DNA of 64,000 bases from Phyllobacterium myrsinacearum (lineage in GTDB: Bacteria; Pseudomonadota; Alphaproteobacteria; Rhizobiales; Rhizobiaceae), in the NCBI RefSeq assembly GCF_002980555.1, contig NZ_PVBT01000002.1:558001-622000 (forward strand), written 5' to 3'. Numbering within the stretch: position 1 is the first letter of the stretch; each line of letters opens with the position of its first letter. The notes below the pieces were generated by a model that saw only the letters and a list, made by a program, of their open reading frames with translations, was not told the DNA's origin and did no database searches. Below are positions 27,485 to 36,703 of the stretch, piece after piece. Made by a program: the position numbers and the translations under genes.

Positions 27485-28525
27485 ATGATGTTCGCAAGAC
27501 TTTCAATTGCTGCTTCTGCATTCACAATCGCCGCAATGTCCAGTGCCTGGGCGGAGACTGTGACACTGACGGCTTATAGCGGGATATTTCAGGAACATTA
27601 TACCAAGGCTGTCATCGAGCCTTTCATGAAGAAATATCCCGATATCACCGTGCAGTTTTACGGTATGCCGAATTCGGCCCAGATGCTTGGCACATTGCGT
27701 GCGCAAAAGAGCAGTCCGCAAATCGACGTGGCCATTCTCGATGTGAGCGTGGCCAAGGCGGGAGCGGATGAGGGTATTTTTGACAAGATCGATGAGAGCG
27801 TCTCGCCGAACGTCGGGGATCTCTATCCCAATGCACGCGTGGAGGGTGTTGCGGGGGTCGGCGTCACCTTTGACAATCTCGTTCTCATCTACAACACGGA
27901 TCAGGTCAAACAGGCACCGAAGTCCTGGAACGTGCTATGGGACAAGGCTTATCAAGGCAAACTGATCATTCCTTCGGTCCCCGATATTCAGGGCACGACC
28001 TTTACCATCATTTCAAACAAGCTCGCGGGCGGTACTGACTACAAGACCGACCTCACGGCGGGGATCGCCAAGATTGGCGAACTTGCTCCGGGCGTGCAGA
28101 CCTGGGAGCCCAAGCCCGATGTTTATGCGCCGATTGCCAATGGACAGGCCGCGCTCGGCATCGGCTGGAATGCCCGCGCACAGATTTATGCGCAGACATC
28201 AGGCGGAAAACTCGGTGTTTCATTGCCAGAGGAGGGCAGCGGGTTTCAGATCAATACGATCAATCTTGTGAAAAATGCTCCGGCTGGAGATGCCGCGAAA
28301 AAGTTTATCGATTACGCGCTCAGCCCGGAGGCCCAGGCCGCATTCACCAGCGAAATGTTCTATGCGCCGACAAACTCAAAGACAGTTGTCGCCAAGGATG
28401 CAATCGAGCGCACTGCAGCGGGCGATATGGACAAGATGATCGATATCGATTGGCTGGCCGTGGCGAAAATCCGGGATAACATCACCGAGCAGTGGCGCCG
28501 CCGCATCATTCCGCTCAGCCGCTAG
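27485..28525 (+). CDS. ABC transporter substrate-binding protein (PotD-like)
   Basis: 346 aa. A signal peptide (about residues 1-23, ending SSAWA) is followed by a type-II periplasmic binding domain with LTAYSGIFQEHYTKAVIEPF, VGVTFDNLVLIYNTD and the ATPase-linked SPEAQAAFTSEMFYAPTN tail usual for spermidine/putrescine and related compounds. GGGGAACGAG precedes the ATG. The matching ATPase and two permeases follow. The actual ligand is not predictable; the neighbouring amidohydrolase hints at a small amide, amine or carbamoyl compound. Confidence 0.9.
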   Translation: MMFARLSIAASAFTIAAMSSAWAETVTLTAYSGIFQEHYTKAVIEPFMKKYPDITVQFYGMPNSAQMLGTLRAQKSSPQIDVAILDVSVAKAGADEGIFDKIDESVSPNVGDLYPNARVEGVAGVGVTFDNLVLIYNTDQVKQAPKSWNVLWDKAYQGKLIIPSVPDIQGTTFTIISNKLAGGTDYKTDLTAGIAKIGELAPGVQTWEPKPDVYAPIANGQAALGIGWNARAQIYAQTSGGKLGVSLPEEGSGFQINTINLVKNAPAGDAAKKFIDYALSPEAQAAFTSEMFYAPTNSKTVVAKDAIERTAAGDMDKMIDIDWLAVAKIRDNITEQWRRRIIPLSR

Positions 28526-28557
28526 ACCTTGTCAGCAGAGAAAATTTGGAGGCTAGA

Positions 28558-29667
28558 ATGATGCATCAAACCATCAAAGGCAGCGGCGTTGCAGCGGTCA
28601 AAGACCCTTATCTTTGTCTCGAAGGCATCAACAAGAAGTACGGCCTGATTGAAGTCATTTCCAATCTGAATCTTGAGGTTCGCAAGGGCGAGCTGATTGC
28701 CCTGCTTGGTCCCTCCGGCTGCGGCAAGACCACGACCCTGCGCATGATCGCCGGCCTTATCACGCCGACCGCCGGCAGGATCGCCGTCGGCGGCCGCGAC
28801 GTCACCCGCATTGCCCCGCATGGCCGCGACATGGGGCTGGTCTTCCAGAGCTACGCCCTTTTTCCCCACATGACGGTGGCCAGGAACGTGGCCTTTGGCC
28901 TTGAAATGCGGGGTCTGTCCCGCGCTGAGATTGGTGCGAAGGTTACCAGGGCTCTCGGGATGGTTCAGCTTGAACATCTTGCCGGACGCAAGCCGCGGGA
29001 ACTTTCGGGCGGACAGCAGCAACGCGTTGCATTGGCGCGCGCCCTCGTGATCGAACCCTCGATCCTGCTGCTCGATGAGCCGCTTTCGAACCTCGATGCG
29101 AAACTGCGCGACGAGATGCGGACGCAAATCAGGGATATCCAGCAGCAGCTCGGCATCACCACGGTTTTTGTGACGCATGACCAGGTGGAAGCCCTGAGCA
29201 TGTGCGACCGCATCGTTGTCATGAAGGGCGGACTGATCGAACAAGTGGGAACGCCGCATGAAATCTACGAACATCCCGCCACACCCTTCGTGGCTTCCTT
29301 TGTCGGGCGCACCAATCGCATCAAGGGTGTCAGGAACGCGGATGGCAGCATAGGCATTGGATCATCGCTGATCCGGTCCGCTTCTTCCGTAAAACCGGGC
29401 GATGTGATGGTGATGGTGCGTCCGCATCGCATCCGCATTGATTGGAGCGGGACCGAACGGCAAGGCGAAACAGCAAACCGTATTGCCGCGTCGCTGTCGC
29501 GGATCACGTTTGTCGGCGACGTCATCCAGTATCATTTCGATGTCGACGGCTCGGAGTTCATTGTCGAGGAGTCGACGATAAAGTCTCAGGCCGGTCACCA
29601 TCCGGGTAAACAGGCTGTATTATCCTGGGCCGTCGAAGACACGTTCGTTTTCGGAGCGGATCAATGA
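28558..29667 (+). CDS. ABC transporter ATPase (PotA-like)
   Basis: 369 aa. Walker A GPSGCGKTTTLRMIAG, signature LSGGQQQRVALARAL, Walker B ILLLDEPLSNLD and switch VFVTHDQ are all present. The C-terminal TOBE domain (about 280-369) has the usual MVRPHRIRI segment. GGAGG is five nt upstream of ATG 28558. Its stop overlaps the next permease start (ATGA). It drives uptake through the two permeases downstream. Confidence 0.95.
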   Translation: MMHQTIKGSGVAAVKDPYLCLEGINKKYGLIEVISNLNLEVRKGELIALLGPSGCGKTTTLRMIAGLITPTAGRIAVGGRDVTRIAPHGRDMGLVFQSYALFPHMTVARNVAFGLEMRGLSRAEIGAKVTRALGMVQLEHLAGRKPRELSGGQQQRVALARALVIEPSILLLDEPLSNLDAKLRDEMRTQIRDIQQQLGITTVFVTHDQVEALSMCDRIVVMKGGLIEQVGTPHEIYEHPATPFVASFVGRTNRIKGVRNADGSIGIGSSLIRSASSVKPGDVMVMVRPHRIRIDWSGTERQGETANRIAASLSRITFVGDVIQYHFDVDGSEFIVEESTIKSQAGHHPGKQAVLSWAVEDTFVFGADQ

Positions 29668-30548
29668 CCACAGCAACGTTTGATCTGGCTGCCGATGTCC
29701 CAAAACGATCCAGTGCAGCCGGGATTGCAGTTGTCCTGCTGTTGCCCATTGCGCTGGTGAACGCCATCGGTTTCATTCTTCCCGTCCTCAACCTGGCAAG
29801 AATGTCCTTCAACGAGGCCTTGCCCGGCGGCGGGATTGCCGAAACCTTGACCGCCGCCAACTGGACCGGATTGCTGCAGGATCGGTTCTATCTGGACCTG
29901 ATCGTCAATTCTGTTGCGGTCAGTCTCGGGATCACGCTTGCCACGCTGCTGGCCAGCTATCCCATCGCGCTCTATCTCCACCGGGCCTCAGGTGCCTGGC
30001 GGACGTTTCTGACAGTCCTGGTCATATCGCCGCTTCTGACTTCGGCCGTGGTCCGGACTTACGGCTGGATAGCACTTCTGGCGGAACAGGGACCGGTTGC
30101 CAATGTCATCGCCGCGATGGGATTTCAGCCGCCGCGGATGATGTTCAACACGACGGGTGTCGTCATCGGCCTTACCGAAATTCTCATGCCCTATATGATC
30201 CTGTCGCTCATGGCGGGGTTTGGCCGCCTGGATCCAAAGGTCGAGGAGGCGGCCCGAACATTGGGCGCGACGCCGTTCAGGACATTCTGGCGCGTTATCC
30301 TGCCCCTGACACTGCCCGGTATCGCTCTTGGCTGTCTTCTTTGCTTTGTCCTTGCCATCTCATCGTTCATCACCCCGAAACTGATGGGCGGTGGCCGCGT
30401 GTTCCTGCTGGCGACGGAGATTTATGATCAGGCAATCGTAACATTGAACTGGCCGCTGGCCGCCACGCTCTCCATGCTGGTGCTGATCATCTTCGGTGCA
30501 GCATTGGCGGTTTACTCGCGCGTCCTGCGCATGATCGATCAAGGATAA
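29664..30548 (+). CDS. ABC transporter permease (PotB-like)
   Basis: 294 aa with six predicted TM segments and an EAA loop (EEAARTLGATPFRTFWRVIL) between the fourth and fifth. A longer N-terminal periplasmic stretch before TM2 is typical of PotB/PotH. It forms the translocation channel with the PotC-like gene, which begins one base inside its stop codon, so translation is coupled. Confidence 0.93.
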   Translation: MTTATFDLAADVPKRSSAAGIAVVLLLPIALVNAIGFILPVLNLARMSFNEALPGGGIAETLTAANWTGLLQDRFYLDLIVNSVAVSLGITLATLLASYPIALYLHRASGAWRTFLTVLVISPLLTSAVVRTYGWIALLAEQGPVANVIAAMGFQPPRMMFNTTGVVIGLTEILMPYMILSLMAGFGRLDPKVEEAARTLGATPFRTFWRVILPLTLPGIALGCLLCFVLAISSFITPKLMGGGRVFLLATEIYDQAIVTLNWPLAATLSMLVLIIFGAALAVYSRVLRMIDQG

Positions 30549-31348
30549 TGACGATGGAAGACAACCCAACCTCGTGGTTCATGCGCGTGACCGTCGGCCT
30601 TTTGTTTCTTTTCCTGCTTGCGCCGGTGCTGCTCGTGTTTCCGATTTCCTTCAGCGGTGATCGGGTGCTTGCCTTTCCGCCGAGTTCCTGGTCGCTGCGA
30701 TGGTATGAGGCCCTGCTTGGAAACAGCGTGATGATGCGTGCCTTCCTGACCAGCCTCGGACTTGCAGCCGTGGTGACGGTGCTGTCGCTGATCATCGCGA
30801 TACCTGCGTCCTATGCGATTGTTCGATTGAAAGTGCGCGGATCGGAATTCCTGTTCAACCTGTTTACCGCACCATTGCTGCTGCCGACGATCGTTCTGGG
30901 ATTGGCCATCCTGATGATTTTCGCGTCGGCGGGATTGCTTGCGACATTCACCGGGCTCGTCATCGGTCATTTGGTGATCACGCTTCCCTATGCGCTGCGC
31001 GTCCTGTCGGTATCTCTGGGGAATCTTAGTCTTGCCTGTGAAGAAGCTGCTTCCTCACTCGGCGCCAAGCCTTTGATTGTGTTCAGAAAGGTGACGCTTC
31101 CGATGATGGCGCCGGGCATCGTCGCCGCCACGGCGCTCTGTTTTCTCGTTTCGTTTGACGAAGTGGTCATTACGCTGTTCCTCACCGGTCCGCGCATGAC
31201 GACCCTGCCGGTGGAGCTGTTCCATCACGTCGAGAGCCAGGCGGACCCGCTGGTCGCAAGCGTTTCGGTTCTCCTGATCCTGATGACAATCGCCGTGGTC
31301 ATGATCGTGGACCGGACCATGGGGCTGACGAAAGCTTTCGTAAAATAG
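30548..31348 (+). CDS. ABC transporter permease (PotC-like)
   Basis: 266 aa with six TM segments and an EAA loop (CEEAASSLGAKPLIVFRKVT). Length and loop position fit PotC/PotI. It shares one base (TAATG) with the previous gene's stop. It is the last gene of the operon, and a 9-bp hairpin lies just past its end. Confidence 0.93.
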   Translation: MTMEDNPTSWFMRVTVGLLFLFLLAPVLLVFPISFSGDRVLAFPPSSWSLRWYEALLGNSVMMRAFLTSLGLAAVVTVLSLIIAIPASYAIVRLKVRGSEFLFNLFTAPLLLPTIVLGLAILMIFASAGLLATFTGLVIGHLVITLPYALRVLSVSLGNLSLACEEAASSLGAKPLIVFRKVTLPMMAPGIVAATALCFLVSFDEVVITLFLTGPRMTTLPVELFHHVESQADPLVASVSVLLILMTIAVVMIVDRTMGLTKAFVK

Positions 31349-31367
31349 GATGCGGCGCCTGTTCTGA

Positions 31368-31395
31368 CCTGCCCTCACTTCCATCCGAGGGCAGG
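31368..31395. terminator. bidirectional hairpin between convergent genes
   Basis: CCTGCCCTC (31368-31376) and GAGGGCAGG (31387-31395) are perfect 9-bp arms around a 10-nt loop. It overlaps the last codons of the leftward LLM gene and is 20 nt past the PotC-like stop; it can serve both. Confidence 0.6.
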
Positions 31396-32400
31396 CGCAA
31401 CGTGCTTCAGGATCGCTTCAAGCACGTGTGCATTGTAGTCGACGCCCAGCTGGTTGGGCACTGTCAGCAGCAGGGTATCGGCTTCCTTGATGGCCTCATC
31501 CTGTGCAAGCTCCTTGATGAGCGCTTCGGGCTCGGCGGCATAACTGCGGCCGAAAATGGCTCTGGTGTTTTCATCGATGTAACCAACGGAGTCCTGTTCC
31601 TTGTTGCCGTTGCCGAAATAGGCGCGATCGCGGTCGTTCACCAAGGCAAAGATGCTCCGGCTGACGGAAACACGCGGGGTCCAATCGTGGCCCGCTTCCT
31701 TCCAGGCGTCGCGATAGGCCCGTATCTGCGCGGCCTGCTGGACATGGAACGGCTCGCCGGTCTCATCATTCTTCAGCGTGGAGCTTTGCAGGTTTACACC
31801 CAGCTTGGCCGCCCACACAGCCGTCGCGTTCGAGCTTGCGCCCCACCAGATACGCTTGCGCAGGCCTTCGGAATGCGGTTCGAGGCGCAGCAGACCGGGC
31901 GGGTTCGGAAACATCGGCCTGGGGTTCGGTTCGGCAAAGCCCTTGCCGCTGAGCAGACCCAGGAAAACCTCTGCGTGCTGGCGTCCCATATCGGCGTCCG
32001 TGGCACCATCGTCGGGCTGGTAGCCGAAATAGCGCCAGCCGTCGATGACCTGTTCCGGCGAGCCGCGGCTAAGCCCCAGCTGCAGCCGGCCGTTGGAGAT
32101 CAGGTCCGCGGCACCGGCATCCTCCGCCATGTAGAACGGGTTCTCGTAGCGCATATCGATGACCGCCGTGCCGATTTCGATATTCTTGGTTTTCGCGCCA
32201 ATGGCCGCCAAAAGCGGGAAGGGCGAGGCCAGTTGCCGGGCGAAATGATGAACACGGAAATAGGCGCCGTCGATGCCAAGCTCCTCGGCGGCGACCGCCA
32301 GGTCGAGCGACTGAAGCAGTGCGTCTCCGGCCGAACGGGTTTGCGATTGCAGGGAAGGCGCCCAGTGGCCAAACGAAAGGAAACCGATTTTTTTCATCAT
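31375..32400 (-). CDS. LLM-class flavin-dependent oxidoreductase
   Basis: 341 aa from ATG 32400, with AGGTG five nt upstream. It is a luciferase-like monooxygenase: an N-terminal KIGFLSFGHW strand, the AEELGIDGAYFRVHHF segment, and NGRLQLGLSRGSPEQV with the flavin-phosphate region RIWWGASSNATAV. Such enzymes use FMNH2 or F420H2 and oxygen to oxidise small organics. It faces the PotC-like gene tail to tail and so is not in that operon. The substrate is unknown. Confidence 0.9.
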   Translation of the reverse strand: MMKKIGFLSFGHWAPSLQSQTRSAGDALLQSLDLAVAAEELGIDGAYFRVHHFARQLASPFPLLAAIGAKTKNIEIGTAVIDMRYENPFYMAEDAGAADLISNGRLQLGLSRGSPEQVIDGWRYFGYQPDDGATDADMGRQHAEVFLGLLSGKGFAEPNPRPMFPNPPGLLRLEPHSEGLRKRIWWGASSNATAVWAAKLGVNLQSSTLKNDETGEPFHVQQAAQIRAYRDAWKEAGHDWTPRVSVSRSIFALVNDRDRAYFGNGNKEQDSVGYIDENTRAIFGRSYAAEPEALIKELAQDEAIKEADTLLLTVPNQLGVDYNAHVLEAILKHVAPALGWK

Positions 32401-32577
32401 ATCACACCTGAAAAGGAGCAAACCCATTTGCTCGGGAGCGCTCAATATGGGGCCGGATACCAGTGGTTGTAAGTCCGTTGAACAGTCTGTTCGAAGAGTG
32501 GGATGGGAGCGGTATGAACCAGCAGCCGGATGGCGCGCTTTTGTGTCTTGTGGCGGGCCTGCAGGAACGAGGTAAAG

Positions 32578-34644
32578 TCAGGCAGTTTCAAGGAATGACA
32601 TGGTTATCGTGGTCCCGACATTGACGGTCGACGTCAGGGTTATGTCACCATTGGCCTGACGCACGAAGCCGTAGACGATTGCCAGCCCCAGCCCCGTGCC
32701 ACCCGATGATCTGCGCGTGGTGAAATAAGGCTCGAACACACGATCAATGAGTTCAGGCGGGATACCCTTGCCCGTATCGGTCACGACAACACGCACGCGA
32801 TCTGCGGTGTGTTCGAGCGCAATGATGATGTCACCGCCGTCAGGCATGGCGGCAGCGGAATTGCGGCAGATATTGACGATGGCTTGCTCGAACAGCGCCG
32901 GATCGAGCGACACATCAGGCAGGTTTGCGGGCGCGTCTATTGTCAGACTGATGCGCGGACCCAGTATGACATGCAAAACATCCTCGACCCCGCGCAATGT
33001 CTTCCGCAGGTCGCAGCGAACGGGAATATTGTGCTGTTTGCTGGCAAAGGAAAGCATGCCTTCAACGAGTTCCTTGCCGCGTTCCGAGGCTTTGCGAATG
33101 CGGGCGACGTTGCGTTTCTGCGGATCAGTGAGGGTGCCCATCTTCTCCAGCATTCCCACGCTGCCAACGACAATTCCGATCATGTTACCAAGCTCGTGGC
33201 TGAGCTGATGGCTGAGGCGCACCAGGCCATCGAGCTTTTTGGCACGCTGGACCTCCTGTTCCTGGTTTTCCTGTTCAGTGATGTCGCGCACCACGACAAT
33301 GGAGCGGTCTCCCGGCTGATCCGTACGGGAAACTTCAAGGATCCTGTTGTTTTTGCTGATACGGGTAACACTGGGCACGCCATCCGGCACGGGCCCAGCG
33401 CTGGAGATGGTGAAGGCCGAAGCCAGTTGCGGCAAGCTCCAGGTCCGGGCCGCGGCTCCAACGCCGGCGAACTCGACAATACGCCGGTTCATGGCCATGG
33501 CCTTTCCGTTCGCATCAAACAGGGCGATGCCTTCATTCATGCTGCGAAACGTCCAGCGGATCGTGCGGGCCGCCCGTGTTGCCCGGATATGGAGGTGATT
33601 GAAGCGCTCGACACTGTTTTTGAACGCATTGAACGCCCGGATAAGATCCTGCAGCTCCGTCTCGTTCGTGCCCACGGCGGGCAGGCGGACATCTCTTTCG
33701 CCTCTGGCCAGCCGGTTCAATGCATCGGAAATCTGGGCGATTCCCGCCGATACCCGAATGATCGAGTAATAGATGGTCACGGTGCAGAGTATGATCACAA
33801 GCAGCACAGTTGCGAGAACGAAGGTCCGCATGCTGTCGAGATTGTTGGATATGGCCGCAACACCGGTATTGAAATCATTGCGGAGCAACTGACTCTGTTG
33901 TTCGAGCCCGGATGTGAGTTTTTGCGATGCATTGCGCATTTCGCTCAGGATGCTGCGCATCTCGATGAACCGGCGCAGGTAAATCTCGCGCATCTGAAAG
34001 ATTTGCTCGTAGATGCTGTACTGTACCGAGCGCTGCCCCGCAGATGCCGGGGTGAGGGCCACGGCGGAGCGGCGAAGATACGAACGGCGTATTTCGCCGA
34101 GGCTGAAAAGGCTGTCGGCAGAAGCAGCGTTCAGCGCGAACTGTTTCAGTTGCAGGTCCGGTTCGGGGCCTGTGCCGTGCCGGATCGCCTCAAGGCTCCG
34201 GGTAATCCTGTCCTTGTAGAGCTGCGCTTCCTCTGCCGCGGCAGCCAGCTTCAGGGTGGTTGCACGGACCGATCCCAGGGCGTCAACCAGCTCGGCTGTG
34301 CCCGGCGTATCGGTTGATCCGGATGATCCGCCATTGCGCGCAATATACCCGTTCAAGGAATCGATCTGTTCCGCGATGGACAGACTTTCGTCGGACAGGC
34401 GGTACGGCGATGTGGTGTTGAGTATGAAGGGGGCGGAGGAAAGAAGGGCTGATGCCTGGCGCGAAATGTTGGATGCTACGGCGAGATCCGCATAGGTCTG
34501 TACACCATAGGATGTCATTTGCGTCTTCGCATCGGTCAGGCTTTTGACCGCCATGAGCGACAACAGCAGCACGAGCGCACAGATGAAGCCGATGGCAAGG
34601 GGGATGCGAAAAGCGATGGAATTGAAGAACCGGTCCGCAATCAC
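32578..34644 (-). CDS. membrane sensor histidine kinase with HAMP and PAS-like domains
   Basis: 688 aa. TM1 (about 12-35) and TM2 (about 285-305) enclose a 250-residue, largely helical periplasmic sensor. A HAMP segment follows (about 306-360), then a PAS-like part (FRSMNEGIALFDANGKAMAM), the H-box QLSHELGNMIG, N-box NICRNSAAA, G1 DTGKGIP, F-box FEPYFTT and G2 GGTGLGLAIV. It phosphorylates the response regulator gene that overlaps it (ATGA). The pair is divergent from a periplasmic-binding ABC importer, so it probably senses that importer's ligand. Confidence 0.95.
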   Translation of the reverse strand: MIADRFFNSIAFRIPLAIGFICALVLLLSLMAVKSLTDAKTQMTSYGVQTYADLAVASNISRQASALLSSAPFILNTTSPYRLSDESLSIAEQIDSLNGYIARNGGSSGSTDTPGTAELVDALGSVRATTLKLAAAAEEAQLYKDRITRSLEAIRHGTGPEPDLQLKQFALNAASADSLFSLGEIRRSYLRRSAVALTPASAGQRSVQYSIYEQIFQMREIYLRRFIEMRSILSEMRNASQKLTSGLEQQSQLLRNDFNTGVAAISNNLDSMRTFVLATVLLVIILCTVTIYYSIIRVSAGIAQISDALNRLARGERDVRLPAVGTNETELQDLIRAFNAFKNSVERFNHLHIRATRAARTIRWTFRSMNEGIALFDANGKAMAMNRRIVEFAGVGAAARTWSLPQLASAFTISSAGPVPDGVPSVTRISKNNRILEVSRTDQPGDRSIVVVRDITEQENQEQEVQRAKKLDGLVRLSHQLSHELGNMIGIVVGSVGMLEKMGTLTDPQKRNVARIRKASERGKELVEGMLSFASKQHNIPVRCDLRKTLRGVEDVLHVILGPRISLTIDAPANLPDVSLDPALFEQAIVNICRNSAAAMPDGGDIIIALEHTADRVRVVVTDTGKGIPPELIDRVFEPYFTTRRSSGGTGLGLAIVYGFVRQANGDITLTSTVNVGTTITMSFLETA

Positions 34645-35399
34645 TGGACAGCCTGCTCTGCTGGATCAAGAACAAGCATGTAGCCTTTGCCGCGATTGGT
34701 CTTGATGTGCTTTGGCATGGAGGGATTGCGTTCGATCTTGCGCCTGAGTCTGAGGACAAGAACGTCGATGTTGCGGTCTATATAGAGCCGGCCATCTGAA
34801 CCCAGACGCTGGAGGATTTCGACCCGGTCAATCGGTATTCCGGGTTTCGCCGCCAGGATTTCCAGCAGGGAGAATTCGGAGTTTGTGAGCGTGGCGAGCG
34901 GATTGCTGGTGGAATAGGCCAGGCGCGCTTCAAGATCGATCAGCCAGTCGCCTATCCGTATCGTTCTGGTGCTCTCGCGCCTGTCAGGTTGTTCCGCTGG
35001 GCGGCTTGGCACTGTTGACCGGCGCAGGACAGCCTTGATCCGCGCAGCCAGTTCAATCGGCTCGAATGGCTTGACCACGTAATCGTCGGCTGCCGTTTCC
35101 AGCCCCAGCACGCGGTCAATCGAGCTGCCCGCAGCCGTCACCATGATAATACCCTTGTCGGTATCACGCCGGAACCGCTGCGCCAGCGAACGGCCGGAAA
35201 TACCCGGCAGGTTGTGGTCGACCAGGAGGAGGGAGATGGACGTATCGTCGATCTTTTCCAGCGCCTCTTCGGCCGAGAAGACACGAATGGCTTCCCAACC
35301 CTCCGATTCCACCAGATCCGCAATGACTTCGGACATATCTGGATCGTCTTCAACAATCAGAATTCGAACCGGCGAACTATTCAAGACGGAATCCCTCAC
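34641..35399 (-). CDS. OmpR-family response regulator
   Basis: 252 aa. The receiver domain has the acidic pair in VEDDPD, the phospho-acceptor Asp in LLLVDHNLPGISG, Thr in MVTAAGS and Lys in DYVVKPFEP. A winged-helix DNA-binding domain follows (LTNSEFSLLEILAAKPG, then DVLVLRLRRKIERNP). It is first in the leftward two-gene unit, upstream of its kinase, and 212 bp from the divergent transporter operon it probably controls. Confidence 0.95.
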   Translation of the reverse strand: MRDSVLNSSPVRILIVEDDPDMSEVIADLVESEGWEAIRVFSAEEALEKIDDTSISLLLVDHNLPGISGRSLAQRFRRDTDKGIIMVTAAGSSIDRVLGLETAADDYVVKPFEPIELAARIKAVLRRSTVPSRPAEQPDRRESTRTIRIGDWLIDLEARLAYSTSNPLATLTNSEFSLLEILAAKPGIPIDRVEILQRLGSDGRLYIDRNIDVLVLRLRRKIERNPSMPKHIKTNRGKGYMLVLDPAEQAVQ

Positions 35400-35611
35400 A
35401 GTATTCTCACAGGTTTTATTTTAATATGAGTAACAGGGATTGTCAGCAAGCCGTGATGTGTACAACCACTGCCTGATTGTAATAATTGAAAGGAAAAATG
35501 CGGCTGGATGTCATCTACGCAATGAAATGCCGATTGCAGTCCCGTTCATTACTCTCTTATGTGATCAGATGTGAGCGCCTTGGCGTTGACCGGTTTCCGG
35601 GGAGGATTGGG

Positions 35612-36631
35612 ATGAAAAAGCTTCTTTTGACGGCCGCCGTTTTTTTTGTCGCAACGGGCGGTGCATTGTCGGCCGAGCGGTTGAGTGTCCTGTGCGGTGC
35701 GGATGAACGCTGGTGCGCGGAAATGAAGACCAGCTTCGAACAAAAATCCGGCACGCGTGTCTCCATGGTCAGAAAAAGCACCGGTGAAATCCTGGCTCAG
35801 CTGCGCGCAGAGAAGGACAATCCGAAGGTTGACGTGTGGTGGGGCGGCACCGGCGATCTGCAGTTGCAGGCGGCATCCGAAGGCCTTCTGGAAAAATACG
35901 TGTCGCCGAACAAAGCCGATCTTCTGGGATGGGCAAACAATTTTGAAGAAATATCCAAGGGACAGGCATCGGGCATCTATGCCGGGGCGCTTGGTTTTGC
36001 TTACAATGCAGATATCCTGCGCAAAAAAGGTCTCCCCGCACCAACGTGCTGGAAAGACCTGACGAACGGGACCTATCGCGGCGAAATCCAGATCGCCAAC
36101 CCGGCCTCATCAGGCACGGCTTATACGGCGCTGGCGACCCTGGTGCAGCTGTTCGGTGAAGATGAAAGTTTCAAATACTTCAAGGCGCTTGATGCCAACG
36201 TCAATAGTTATACGAAGTCCGGCTCGGCACCGGTAAAGGCGGCCGCACGCGGCGAAACGCTGATAGGCATCGCCTTCATGCATGACGCGGTCACGCTGAA
36301 ACAGGCAGGCTTTCCGCTGGAGGTCGTCGCTCCCTGCGAAGGCACCGGCTATGAGATTGGTGCTGTCAGCATCGTCAAGGGCGCCCGCAACATTGAAAGC
36401 GCCAAAGCCTTTGTCGATTATGCCTTGAGTCCCGAAGGGCAGGCCACGGGCAAGGCGGCGGGACAAAACCAGGTGCCATCCAATGCAAAGTCAGAAGTGC
36501 CGGACGGCGCCCCCGACATCACTTCGTTGAAGCTGATTGACTATGACTTTGCCATCTATGGCGCTTCTGAAACCCGCGACAGGCTGCTTGCGCGCTTTGC
36601 GACCGAGATAAAGGCGGCCGACGCGCAATAG
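35612..36631 (+). CDS. periplasmic binding protein, AfuA-like (ferric iron/sugar-phosphate family)
   Basis: 339 aa from ATG 35612 (GGAGG six nt upstream; the frame is open to 35486 but without a site). The signal peptide ends GGALSA. It belongs to the FbpA/AfuA binding-protein family (KSTGEILAQLRAE, DVWWGGTGDLQ). His224-Asp225 (FMHDAV) and Glu248 (CEGTGYE) have the same order and spacing as the His-Asp and Glu that I recall binding the sugar phosphate in Actinobacillus AfuA. That argues against iron as ligand. Two-component genes diverge upstream; permease and ATPase genes follow. Confidence 0.88.
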   Translation: MKKLLLTAAVFFVATGGALSAERLSVLCGADERWCAEMKTSFEQKSGTRVSMVRKSTGEILAQLRAEKDNPKVDVWWGGTGDLQLQAASEGLLEKYVSPNKADLLGWANNFEEISKGQASGIYAGALGFAYNADILRKKGLPAPTCWKDLTNGTYRGEIQIANPASSGTAYTALATLVQLFGEDESFKYFKALDANVNSYTKSGSAPVKAAARGETLIGIAFMHDAVTLKQAGFPLEVVAPCEGTGYEIGAVSIVKGARNIESAKAFVDYALSPEGQATGKAAGQNQVPSNAKSEVPDGAPDITSLKLIDYDFAIYGASETRDRLLARFATEIKAADAQ

Positions 36632-36703
36632 GCCTTCTCACCCCCGGCATTGTCGACACCTGTGATCCCCACGCTGTTGGGATCCGATTTCAAGATAGAC
36701 ATC

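Noticed and set aside
35612-36631. Assigning the binding protein as a plain ferric iron protein
   Set aside because: The His-Asp...Glu spacing favours a sugar-phosphate ligand, so I left the substrate open.
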